A DNA stretch of 64,000 nt, taken from contig CAZAWR010000025.1 in assembly GCA_964488865.1 (NCBI GenBank), positions 1 to 64,000 of the forward strand, read 5' to 3'. Position numbers and translations under genes: made by a program. The number at the start of each line of letters is the position of its first letter. The first letter of the stretch is position 1. Below, piece after piece: positions 25,617 through 36,267 of this stretch. A model generated the notes under the pieces. That model was not told the DNA's origin. It ran no database searches and worked only from the letters and a program-made list of their open reading frames with translations. Source of the stretch: MWCO01 sp964488865 (lineage in GTDB: Bacteria; Myxococcota_A; Polyangia; Polyangiales; Polyangiaceae).

Positions 25617-25851
25617 GGTCCCCATGGTACGCGAAGCCCTCGTCAGTTGTGTAAGGCATTTGGGCGGCTACGTGTTCGAACGGAGCCGTTTTTCCTGGTG
25701 TTTCCTGCGATAGCAGAGCCGCATGTCCGGCTTCGGCAGGCCCGCCAGCGACCGTGGGAAGACTCGCGTTCCGCGGCGGAAAGCGCCGTGTTGCACCCCC
25801 GCAACCCCACTTTTCTTGGTCCATTCTCGGCATGGATGACACGTTCGCCCC

Positions 25852-27701
25852 ATGCCTACCGCACGCGCGCCGATCTGCGCCCACATGCTCTGCTTGGCCG
25901 TCGTTCTTACGGCGGCGAGCGGGTGTGCCCGGGAGCATGCGCAGGTGGCGGACCCTTCGTCGCGACGCATGGAATTCTGGCAAGGGAACCAGGCGCCGCA
26001 GGAGACGGGAGGTCATTCGTTGCCTTCGTTCAGCTGGTATGGGTCCGAGCCAGGCGAGGAGGCCGCCTGGGAGGAGGTGCCGTCGGAGGCGCTCCTCGAG
26101 GGCCCGACGTTGCAGGACATCGTGTCGTCGGAGGCGCCTTCTTCCGGCGACGTGCTTCCTGAACCAGCCCCCCCACGGCCTGTCCGACCCGCGCCCGTGC
26201 TGCCGCAGGTTCGAAAGCTGGATGCAAGCACAATTCCCGACGGGGAGGCTTGCTTGACGCGGCTCATGGGCCTTGGTGTGTCCTTCCGCCTCGGGCCGGA
26301 GAAGAAGGGCATGAAGACGTCGGTGCTCGTGGACGGGGCGTTGGGCGGGGTGACGTACCGAGGGTTGCACAACGCACCGCTTCTCTGCGACTGCCGTCTC
26401 GCGGTGGCGCTGTCCTGGGTGGGGCCGGACTTTCTCGCCGCGGGCATCACGGAGGTGTTTTACTCCGGGGCCTACTCGTACCGGATGAGCCGGGTGGGGC
26501 GCATGAGCCTCCACGCGTGGGGGCTGGCGATCGATATCCACGAGGTGACGGCCGGGGGCAAGCGCCTGCGCCTCACGCACGACTACGAGCGCGGGCTCGC
26601 GGACCCGTGTTCGTCGGTGCGGCCGCTGAACCACGTGGCCTGTCGCCTGCGGGCGAGGGGCATGTGGCGGGAGTTCATCACGCCCGACCACGACGCGGAC
26701 CATCACGATCACTTCCACATCTCGATCAAGCCGCACGGCGAAGACCCGGTGGTTCGCAGGCCGCAGCGCAACGAACCGCCCGTGGCGGTGCCTGGCAGGT
26801 CGAAGCGGGGAAAGCACAAGGTCGTAGCCGAAGGGGAGACGGGTGCGGCGGCCACGCGGTCGGGGACCGGGGTTGCGGCGAGCTCCAAGGGACAACAGGC
26901 CGGCGGACCCGCTTCGCAAGCGCCCGTCACGCAGGTCGCGACCGCCGCAGAGTCGCGAGGGGGAGCAGGGAAGCCCGACGACAAGCCGGCGGCGAAGGCA
27001 AACGAAGGCAAGTCACCCGCGGCCAGTCGGTCAGACCCGCAGGCGGCGGAGGCACGGAAGCCCGGTGACAAGCCCGCCGACAAGCCTGTCCACAAGCCTG
27101 CCGACAACAAGCCCGCTGACAAGCCCGCCGACAAGCCCGCCGACAAGCCCGCCGACAAGCCGGCGGACAAGGCAAACCAAGGCAAGTCACCGGCAGCCAA
27201 TGGGCCAGNNNNNNNNNNNNNNNNNNNNNNNNNNNNNNNNNNNNNNNNNNNNNNNNNNNNNNNNNNNNNNNNNNNNNNNNNNNNNNNNNNNNNNNNNNNN
27301 NNNNNNNNAAGTCACCGGCAGCCAATGGGCCAGGTCCGCAGGCTGCAGAGGCACGGAGGCCTGCCGACAAGCCTGCCGACAAGCCTGCCGACAAACCCGG
27401 TGACAAGCGTGCTGACAAGCCGGCGGACAAGCCGGCGGACAAGGCAAACCAAGGCAAGTCACCGGCAGCCAATGGGCCAGGTCCGCAGGCTGCAGAGGCA
27501 CGGAGGCCTGTCGAAAAGCCTGCCGATAAGCCTGCCGATAAGCCTGCCGATAAGCCTGCCGATAAGCCTGCCGATAAGCCTGCCGATAAGTCTGCCGATA
27601 AGTCTGCCGATAAGCCTGCCGATAAGCCTGCCGATAAGCCTGCCGATAAGCCTGCTGACAAGCCTGCCGAGAAGCCTGCCGAAGGCAAGTCCGCCCGCTG
27701 A
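25852..27701 (+). CDS. Extensin-domain lipoprotein with KPAD-repeat tail (interrupted by an assembly gap)
   Basis: A lipoprotein signal ends at Cys25 (VLTAASGC). A linker leads to an extensin-like C domain (about residues 120-300) with CLTRLMGLGVSF, HAWGLAIDIHEV and DHHDHFHISIK. The His/Asp residues resemble the zinc site of LAS-type peptidases, so a peptidoglycan-related role is plausible. The tail is a long Lys-Pro-Ala-Asp repeat interspersed with SPAANGPGPQAAEARRP blocks. 100 Ns (27209-27308) fall in the tail. The reading frame after the gap (AAG at 27309 to TGA at 27699-27701) does not continue the upstream frame. The N-run is therefore probably a placeholder of wrong length, and the real protein size is unknown. 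Confidence 0.8.
27209..27308. other. Assembly gap (100 N) in a repeat
   Basis: Exactly 100 undetermined bases. The sequence before the gap (AAGTCACCGGCAGCCAATGG at 27184) recurs directly after it and again at 27454, so the gap sits in a tandem repeat that the assembly did not resolve. Confidence 0.98.
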
Positions 27702-27849
27702 TCCAGCGAACCGAATCCGAGCTTGGGTGGGTCGCCCCGCAGACAGGGCCCGTGCTCGTGATCGTTCGACGGTCACGCTCGCTCGCGCCTGCTCCCCCGA
27801 TCACGACACTGGGTACCCACTTGCGGGGCTCTGTGCTTAGGTATTCCCC

Positions 27850-28224
27850 ATGCGTCTCCCTTCCCCCATCGCCATGACGGTCGCGTTTCTGCTGTGCATC
27901 CCTGCCGCCGGATGCGGCTCCGAGAGTGAGTCCACCGTGTCTGGGGACAAGGACGCCGCTCCTGAGACGACAGCGCCGACGCAGTGCGCCCAACGAGGTG
28001 GAGTCTGCGCGGCAGGTTTCCAGGATTCGACGGTTCCCGGCTTCACGGTCACGTGCCTGCCCGGCTACGCGCTGGACGATGGGACCACCGAGCTGACATC
28101 GGGCGGGAACGACATCATTCACTCGAGCCTCGCGCTGGGCTGCTCCACCAACCCCGATGGCACCGGTACACCGGCCCTCTGCTGCCTTCCTGTCGACGTG
28201 GGCGACGGGTCCGCGGCACCCTGA
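27850..28224 (+). CDS. Small Cys-containing lipoprotein
   Basis: The 124-residue protein has a lipoprotein signal (AMTVAFLLCIPAAGC, Cys22) and an acidic linker. Its small domain has six cysteines (QCAQRGGVCA, VTCLPGY, LGCSTN, ALCCLP), probably disulfide-bonded. Unknown function. It lies 89 bases ahead of the GH31 gene and may be co-transcribed with it. Confidence 0.75.
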   Translation: MRLPSPIAMTVAFLLCIPAAGCGSESESTVSGDKDAAPETTAPTQCAQRGGVCAAGFQDSTVPGFTVTCLPGYALDDGTTELTSGGNDIIHSSLALGCSTNPDGTGTPALCCLPVDVGDGSAAP

Positions 28225-28313
28225 ACGCTGCCACGATTTGACTCGCACCCATCTCATGGGGGTGCAAAGTCGCGCTGGCAACCGACGTCTCCCTCAGGTA
28301 CGTTTCGAGAATC

Positions 28314-30713
28314 ATGAGCGTGCCGTCTCGAACCGCGAGACCCTGCCTCCTGGGGATCCTTCTCGCTTGGGTCGCGGGCTGCGGGGATTCGTCGTCCTCC
28401 GGTCCTGGGGCGACCGACGCGGGGACGGATGCCCTCGCTGCCGACGTCAACCAGCCTGATTCCACGCCGGATTCGTCCCCCGATGCGACGCCCGACGTGG
28501 CCGAGGATACGCCCTCCGAAGCCGACAGTCCGCCGGCCACTTGGCCTGGGGTCTTCTCGCTGGGTGACTTCCGGGTCTCCCTGGACGAGGAAGGGCGGCC
28601 CGACGTCACCCATGTTGCCTCGCCGGGACGATCGCTGTTCTCCGTCCCGAAGGTGGGCGGCTGGGTGGGCGTGGCGGAGACCGAGTTCGAGGTGCAAGAG
28701 CACCAGGGTTCTTTCTCGATCTCCGACAGCCCGGTCACGACCTGTGCCGCCACGCAGGTGCAACACCTCACCTACGACGGAGTGACTCTGGTGATCGGCG
28801 GAGGTTTCGTCGACGGCATCGCCCCCTGCGCAGCGACCACGTTCGAGGTGTCGTTCTTCGAGGTCCAGGCAGGACACCTGGGGTTCAGGGTGCGGTCCCT
28901 CGATCCCGCCTTCGATCGTGTGACGTTGCGCGTGGCTTCGCAGGCGGACGAGCGCGTCTACGGCATGGGCGAGCAGGTCCCGCACGCTACCCTGAACCTG
29001 AAGGGGCGTCAGATTCCCGTGCTCTCGCAGGAGGGGGGCGTGGGGCGCGGGCACCCGGTGATCACGCCTGCGGTCGACGCCGTGTCCCCCGGTTCCGGTG
29101 GGAGCGAGGCAAGTACCTACTACGCGGCCCCGCATTACCTTACCAGCCTGCACCGCTCGCTCTTCCTCGAGAACACGGAGGTGGGCGTCTTCGACTTTCG
29201 CCAGGACGAGGTCATCGAGCTTCGCCTGTACGCCGATCGCATGGACGGGCGCATCCTGAGGGGCGACGATCCCCTCACGTTGATCGAGCGCTTCACCGAG
29301 TTTGCGGGAAGAATGCCGCCGCTGCCGGACTGGGTGAACGAGGGAGCCGTCGTGGCGCTGGCGAAGGGCACGGAGCCGAGCCTGCAGCTGGTGGACGAGC
29401 TTCAAGCTCACGGGGTGGAGGTCGCGGGCGTGTGGAACCAGACGTGGTCTGGCAAGGTGGTCACGTACATTGGCGAGCAGGTTCTTTGGAACTGGGTGAG
29501 CAACCCGACGTACCACCCCGGGTGGGGCGGGTTCGTGGACGAGCTCGATTCTCGGGGGATCCGCACGCTCTGCTACGTGAACCCGATGTTCGTGGAGGTG
29601 CCCGAGGACGCCAAGCCCGTGGCGCGCGACCTGTACGAGGAGGGCGTGGCGGGGGGCTACTTCGTGCACGACGCGCAAGGCGGCATCTTGAAGATCCCCG
29701 TGACGGCGTTCGACGTGGCGCTGCTCGACCTGACGAACCCCGCGGCGTGGGCTTGGATGAAGGACATTCTGCAGCAGGAAGTGATGGGCACGGGGCGTTG
29801 CTCGGGGTGGATGGTGGACTTTGCCGAGGCGCTGCCCTTCGAGGCGGTGCTTGCCTCCGGGGTCAGCGCGGCGTCCTACCACAACCAGTACCCCGTGGAC
29901 TGGATGCGGCTCAACCGCGAGGCGGTCGAAGACGCGGGTCGCCTCGGGGACATCATGCTGTTCAACCGGGCCGGGCACACGCGTACGCCCGCCTACAGCT
30001 TGCTGCTCTGGCAGGGGGACCAGCTCACGACCTGGGACGAGTACGACGGTCTCGTCAGCGCGATGCGCGGCCTCATCAACGGAGGCTTGTCCGGCATCGC
30101 CCTGAACCACTCGGACATCGGCGGGTACACGTCGCTGAGCCAGTGGGGGCTCGGTTACAGCCGCGAGCCGGAGCAGCTGATGCGCTGGGCGGAGATGAGC
30201 GCGTTCACGTCGGCGTTCCGCACGCACGAGGGCAACCAGCCTGCCGCGAACGCGCAGGTGTACACGGACCCGGAGTCGATGGCGCACTTCGCCCGGATGT
30301 CGAAGGTGTACAAGGCGCTCGCTTTCTACCGGAGCCAACTGTTCCAGGAAGCCCATTCGAAGGGGTGGCCGGTGGTCCGGCACTTGATGCTCCACTACCC
30401 CAACGACACAAGGGCCCACCGCACCGACGACCAGTTTCTGCTGGGCAGCGAGATCCTGGTGGCGCCGATCAAGAACAAGTGCTGGACCTATCCGTACTGC
30501 CCGTACGACAAGGAGACGTACTTCCCTGCGGGCCAGTGGGTTCACCTCTGGACCGGCGAGGTCTTCGGCGATGTGGCGAAGGGGACGATGGGAACGGTGC
30601 AGGCGCCGCTCGGCAGTCCCGCGGTGTTCTATCGCAAGGGGTCGACGGTGGGGGCGACGTTTCTGGCGAACCTGAAGGCGGCGGGGATCGCGGTGGCCGA
30701 TCCGCCGGGGTGA
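28314..30713 (+). CDS. GH31 family alpha-glycosidase lipoprotein, sulfoquinovosidase-like
   Basis: The 799-residue protein has a lipoprotein signal (LLGILLAWVAGC, Cys23) and an Asp/Ala/Pro linker. A GH31 N-terminal beta domain and catalytic barrel follow. The nucleophile is Asp502 in GWMVDFAEALP, and the acid/base is Asp569 in LLWQGDQLTTW. HSDIGGYTSLSQWGLGYSRE and YRSQLF also match GH31. The closest resemblance by eye is to sulfoquinovosidases. However, the Arg-x-x-Trp pair that reads the sulfonate there appears to be Gln389-x-x-Trp392 (GEQVLWNW), so substrate may differ. It should act on alpha-glycosides outside the cytoplasm. The convergent S8 protease stops 7 bases away. Confidence 0.88.
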   Translation: MSVPSRTARPCLLGILLAWVAGCGDSSSSGPGATDAGTDALAADVNQPDSTPDSSPDATPDVAEDTPSEADSPPATWPGVFSLGDFRVSLDEEGRPDVTHVASPGRSLFSVPKVGGWVGVAETEFEVQEHQGSFSISDSPVTTCAATQVQHLTYDGVTLVIGGGFVDGIAPCAATTFEVSFFEVQAGHLGFRVRSLDPAFDRVTLRVASQADERVYGMGEQVPHATLNLKGRQIPVLSQEGGVGRGHPVITPAVDAVSPGSGGSEASTYYAAPHYLTSLHRSLFLENTEVGVFDFRQDEVIELRLYADRMDGRILRGDDPLTLIERFTEFAGRMPPLPDWVNEGAVVALAKGTEPSLQLVDELQAHGVEVAGVWNQTWSGKVVTYIGEQVLWNWVSNPTYHPGWGGFVDELDSRGIRTLCYVNPMFVEVPEDAKPVARDLYEEGVAGGYFVHDAQGGILKIPVTAFDVALLDLTNPAAWAWMKDILQQEVMGTGRCSGWMVDFAEALPFEAVLASGVSAASYHNQYPVDWMRLNREAVEDAGRLGDIMLFNRAGHTRTPAYSLLLWQGDQLTTWDEYDGLVSAMRGLINGGLSGIALNHSDIGGYTSLSQWGLGYSREPEQLMRWAEMSAFTSAFRTHEGNQPAANAQVYTDPESMAHFARMSKVYKALAFYRSQLFQEAHSKGWPVVRHLMLHYPNDTRAHRTDDQFLLGSEILVAPIKNKCWTYPYCPYDKETYFPAGQWVHLWTGEVFGDVAKGTMGTVQAPLGSPAVFYRKGSTVGATFLANLKAAGIAVADPPG

Positions 30714-30720
30714 TTCAGGC

Positions 30721-32799
30721 TCAAGGCGTGACGAGGATTCGCTCGGTGATGGATGCGGGGCGCTGGTTTGCGTCGCGTGACACCCAGGAGATGTAGACGG
30801 AGGAGGTGCTGGGGAGCGCGAGCGTTCCGAAGTTGATCGTGACCTGGGATCCCCGTGTGAGGGTTCCGGCTCCGAGGCCGAGGGTCATGGAGGACGTCAG
30901 ACCCGTGCGCACGAGGAGCGAGGCTTCTTCGAGCCTGACGCTCTGGTCGAAGTTGGGGTCGATCTGGATGTGGAGCACCGGCGACGAGATGTCGCGGTGG
31001 AGGGCGAAGGCGCACGCGGAGCAAGGGGGCCGGAGCGGTTGTGGGTAGACCCAGGGCGGGACCGAAGCGGCGGGATACAGCTCTTGGGCGACCGTCCCGT
31101 CGAACGGGTCCTCGGACTGCACGGGCGTGCTGAGCTTGAACAACTCCGCGAGAAGGTCGAGCAGGTGCTGGGGCATCGGTGGGTTGGCGTCGACGGACCA
31201 TGTGGGGAACGTGCAGGTCAGGGGCTGGAGGGGACAGGCGGGTGGCACGTTGCCCTGGTTGTTCGGGGCGCAGGCCTGCGCCAGGGTATGGCAGAGGGAG
31301 GCGGCGCGGACCGTGGTGGGCTGCTGCGTCCCGAAGGCGGAGTTCAGACCGATGGGTTCTCCGGTCGCGTACACCATGTCCATTAACTCCGGGGCGGTAA
31401 GCTCGGGGCGATAGGCCCACACCGTGCCGGCGATGGCGGACACGACACCCGCGCTCACGGAAGTTCCGGTGATTGCTGCAGGCAAGTCGGAGCCCGCGGG
31501 GCCCGCGGACGCGTGGGTGGCGACGGCGGCCTGCTTCGGGAATCCCTTGGCGCGCGTCTCGGTAATGGGGCGACGGCCGAAGTCCACGCCTCCCACGGCG
31601 AAGAGGAGCGGGTTGTCCACGCCTGCGGCCGGCGGGTTGGTGGCCGCAATGGGCGCCTTGAAGGGGACCATGAAGCCGAAGTACTTGTCGTTGCCCATGA
31701 ACTTCTGGCACTGGAGGAGCGTCGGTGCGGGAAGCTGAGCCCATGCCGCGGGGCAGACCGGCTCGGTCGGTTTCGTCTGTTTCGCACCCGACGAATCGTG
31801 GCCTGGGTGGTTGCCCGCGGCTGCCACGACCGCAGCGCCGAGACAGTTCGCGTGGGTGATGGCATCGAACACGGCCCGACCCGGCACGTGCAGGGACGAG
31901 CCTGTCGTTGCCGTCGAACAGCCGTCCGTGGGCTCCCATCCGACGCTCAGGTTCACCACGAGGCGGGGCTGCGGGTTGGTGGGGTCCTCGGCCTTGGCGC
32001 GCCATGCGGCGGTCACGCGGTAGATCGCCTCGGCAAGCTGACCTCGGGTCCCGAAGTAGCCGCCCTGGGTGAGGTCCTCCACGTCGTTGTCCACCTGGGG
32101 AAGGGCGATCCCGGTGGTGATGTGCGCTGCCTGGGTTGCCTGCACTAGCTTCTGGGCGGGGTTGCTGGAGATGTCGCGTGCCAGCGAGGCGAGGATCGAG
32201 CCGTGATCCATTCGGCCGCCGGGGATGTAGCCCGAGGTCTCTTCCGGCGACGTGTCCGGGAACGCGATGCGCGTCTTCAGAGGGAGCTGCTGTCCCACGG
32301 GAAGCTGGGGCAGCGCGCCCGCGTGATCCAGCACGGTCTGTCGGAAGAACTCGCGCGATTCCTGGGCGAAGCCGAGGGGGCCCATCACGACGGGGTCCTC
32401 GACGGGGATGACCGGGCCGTAGGCCATCCACACTCCCGCGTTCACGGCGGTGAAGAGTGCTTGCTTCTGCGTGGCACTGGGGCGCTTGACGTGGTTGAAG
32501 GTGTACAGGCAGTAGCGCGAGAGGGCGGGCGGCGTGGTTACCCCGGGGTACTGGAAGAGGGGCCGGGCCACCCAGGGAGTCGGCACCGCCTTGCACCCGA
32601 TCAGCGGGTGGTTCGTGATGTACCTGCGTCCCGTCGAGCTGAGCTCCGTGGAGGCATGGTCGACGGTGGCGGACTCGTCGGCGAAGTCGTCCAGGTCCGT
32701 GGAGTCGGCGGGGCTGCAGGCGGAGAAGCCGGCAGCGAAGGCGGCGGCCAAGGTGGCGGTCGCCAGAAGGGGCCTGAAGCAAGCGGTGGTCTCGAACAT
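30721..32799 (-). CDS. Subtilisin-like (S8) serine protease lipoprotein
   Basis: The 692-residue protein has a lipoprotein signal (LAAAFAAGFSAC, Cys28). The S8 catalytic set is visible: probable Asp182 (IAFPDTSPE), His199 (GRMDHGSILASLA), oxyanion Asn330 (VVAAAGNHPGHD) and Ser447 (AAITGTSVSAGVVS). The His motif has HGS instead of HGT. Several cysteines and a C-terminal beta region of about 130 residues follow the catalytic domain. It is expected to be exported and lipid-anchored, with a role in processing or predation. That role is inference. Confidence 0.88.
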   Translation of the reverse strand: MFETTACFRPLLATATLAAAFAAGFSACSPADSTDLDDFADESATVDHASTELSSTGRRYITNHPLIGCKAVPTPWVARPLFQYPGVTTPPALSRYCLYTFNHVKRPSATQKQALFTAVNAGVWMAYGPVIPVEDPVVMGPLGFAQESREFFRQTVLDHAGALPQLPVGQQLPLKTRIAFPDTSPEETSGYIPGGRMDHGSILASLARDISSNPAQKLVQATQAAHITTGIALPQVDNDVEDLTQGGYFGTRGQLAEAIYRVTAAWRAKAEDPTNPQPRLVVNLSVGWEPTDGCSTATTGSSLHVPGRAVFDAITHANCLGAAVVAAAGNHPGHDSSGAKQTKPTEPVCPAAWAQLPAPTLLQCQKFMGNDKYFGFMVPFKAPIAATNPPAAGVDNPLLFAVGGVDFGRRPITETRAKGFPKQAAVATHASAGPAGSDLPAAITGTSVSAGVVSAIAGTVWAYRPELTAPELMDMVYATGEPIGLNSAFGTQQPTTVRAASLCHTLAQACAPNNQGNVPPACPLQPLTCTFPTWSVDANPPMPQHLLDLLAELFKLSTPVQSEDPFDGTVAQELYPAASVPPWVYPQPLRPPCSACAFALHRDISSPVLHIQIDPNFDQSVRLEEASLLVRTGLTSSMTLGLGAGTLTRGSQVTINFGTLALPSTSSVYISWVSRDANQRPASITERILVTP

Positions 32800-32968
32800 G
32801 GCGCCTCTCGAGGGGTGGGAGCGACCGGGGCTGGGAGCCTGGCGGTCTTCAGTGGCTTGTACGCCAAGACCGCTCGAGTTCTGACCAAAAAACTCACCAC
32901 CGAGGTCACTTTCCTACATGGACGTTCCGGTGCGACAGCGGCGGAATCGGGGACCGAGCTCGGCGGGC

Positions 32969-32990
32969 AACCACAGAAGCTGCAGAAGCG
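32969..32990 (-). repeat. 9-nt periodic repeat (short)
   Basis: On the minus strand it reads CGCTTCTGCAGCTTCTGTGG followed by TT, that is TCTGCAGCT then TCTGTGGTT. The same 9-nt period with TCTGYGGNN recurs at 49749-49781, 49864-49890 and 60166-60192, always intergenic. Confidence 0.5.
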
Positions 32991-33014
32991 ATTGGGCGGT
33001 TGTGGCCGGATGCT

Positions 33015-33211
33015 CGGACATCAACTAGGAGCGGAGAACAAGAACGCGAACACGAAATGATGAATGGCCGGAGCGCAGTTCATGTCGGGCGAGCCTCGGC
33101 TGCGGCTGGCGGAGCCCGGAGCCAAGACGGAAGGCGTGGCCCCGCGCCTTGTCCCTGCGTCCGCATTCCCGATTCCGTGTTCGAATTCTTGTTCTCAGCT
33201 CCTAGTTCATC
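33015..33211. mobile_element. MITE-like element with about 35-bp inverted ends
   Basis: The ends 33022-33057 and 33173-33208 are imperfect inverted repeats built around AACTAGGAGCNGAGAACAAG and CGAACACG, with a few mismatches. The interior carries no credible gene. A partial second copy of the left end, plus the adjoining TGATGAATGGCC, stands at 49634-49688. No transposase is present, so this would be a non-autonomous element. It accounts for much of the 497-base gap between 32800 and 33296. Confidence 0.6.
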
Positions 33212-33296
33212 TCCCCTATCCGCCCCTAGACGTTGATTCGTCTTGACCCTCCGCCGAACCCTGGCAGGCTCTGCGTCCCTTGTCGCCGGTGGCCCC

Positions 33297-35093
<1,797 letters not shown>

Positions 35094-35095
35094 CG

Positions 35096-36205
35096 TTGCC
35101 CGCGTCGTCCGTGGCGCCGGGCTGCTACGTTCACGTGCCCTTCTGCGTGAGCAAGTGCCGCTACTGCGCCTTCTTCTCCGAGACCTCGCACGACCAGATG
35201 GCCGCGTGGGTGGATGCCGTGGTGGGTGAGGCGCGCCTGCTCGAACCGATGTTTGGCGCGTTCGATACCCTGTACCTCGGGGGCGGCACGCCGAGCGCGT
35301 TGCCGGATGAGTTGATCGACGCGTTGATCGATGCGCTTCGTCGGGTGTTGCGATTTTGTGAGGACGCGGAAATCACGATCGAGCTCAACCCGGGGGACGT
35401 GGACCGGGATCGGGCGAAGCGCTGGCGTGCGATGGGGATCGCTCGGGCCAGCGTGGGCGTGCAGTCCTTCGACGATGCGGCGTTGCGATTCCTGGGGCGT
35501 CGCCACGATGCGGCGCGAGCGGGCGCCGTGCTCGACGACCTACGGGCTGCGGGGTTCGAGAACGTGGGGATCGACCTGATCTGGGGGATTCCAGGCCAGG
35601 ACTTGGACCAAATGATGCGCTCGCTGGAGCGGGCGCTGTCGTTCGCGCCGGAGCATCTATCTTGCTACGCGCTCACGCTCGAATCGGGGACGCAGTTGCA
35701 GCGCGACGTGGCAGCCGGGGTGGTGGGCGAGGTGAGTGAGGACGCCTTGGCGGACGAGGCGATGGCGCTGTGGGGAAGGCTCGCGGGGGCCGGGTACGAC
35801 CACTACGAGGTGTCGAGCTTCGCGAGGACCCGTGCCCATCGGTCCCGTCACAACACGAAGTACTGGCACCACGTGGCCTACCTTGGGCTCGGGCCCGCGG
35901 CGCACTCGTTCGATGGCAGGCGTCGCTGGGCGAACGTGCGGTCCGTTCGGGACTATGTGGAACGTATTGGCGCGGGACAGCGACCGCTCGCGTTCGAGGA
36001 GACGCTGACCGAGGAGCAGGTGCGATCCGAAAAAATCGTGCTCGGCCTGCGGACGTCGGAGGGGATTGCCCGAGCGTGGGTGGATGGTTCAGCGCTCGAT
36101 GCGTTGTGTGCGGAGGGGTTGATCACGCTGACGGACGATCGCGTGATCCCGACGGAGCGAGGGATGCTGGTGGCGGACGCGATGGCTGTGGTGCTGAGCA
36201 GCTGA
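35096..36205 (+). CDS. hemW: HemW-type radical SAM protein (heme chaperone)
   Basis: The 369-residue protein has the radical SAM cluster motif CVSKCRYC (Cys17/21/24) followed by AF, as in HemW. Further family motifs are LYLGGGTPSALP, ELNPGDVDRDRAKRW, GVQSFDDAALRFLGR, DLIWGIPGQ and the C-terminal HemN domain. HemW proteins transfer heme and were once annotated as coproporphyrinogen III oxidases. The start is TTG at 35096, two bases after the lepA stop, which fits translational coupling. The lepA-hemW order is common in bacteria. Confidence 0.93.
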   Translation: MPASSVAPGCYVHVPFCVSKCRYCAFFSETSHDQMAAWVDAVVGEARLLEPMFGAFDTLYLGGGTPSALPDELIDALIDALRRVLRFCEDAEITIELNPGDVDRDRAKRWRAMGIARASVGVQSFDDAALRFLGRRHDAARAGAVLDDLRAAGFENVGIDLIWGIPGQDLDQMMRSLERALSFAPEHLSCYALTLESGTQLQRDVAAGVVGEVSEDALADEAMALWGRLAGAGYDHYEVSSFARTRAHRSRHNTKYWHHVAYLGLGPAAHSFDGRRRWANVRSVRDYVERIGAGQRPLAFEETLTEEQVRSEKIVLGLRTSEGIARAWVDGSALDALCAEGLITLTDDRVIPTERGMLVADAMAVVLSS

Positions 36206-36267
36206 ACCCATGGGCGAAAGCGCCGCCGCTCCCGCGACGACGCCTTCTCTGGCAGGTAGGCGGTTGA

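Noticed and set aside
28254..30545. A 763-codon minus-strand frame opposite the GH31 gene
   Set aside because: It is an antisense shadow; the GH31 frame carries the catalytic aspartates.
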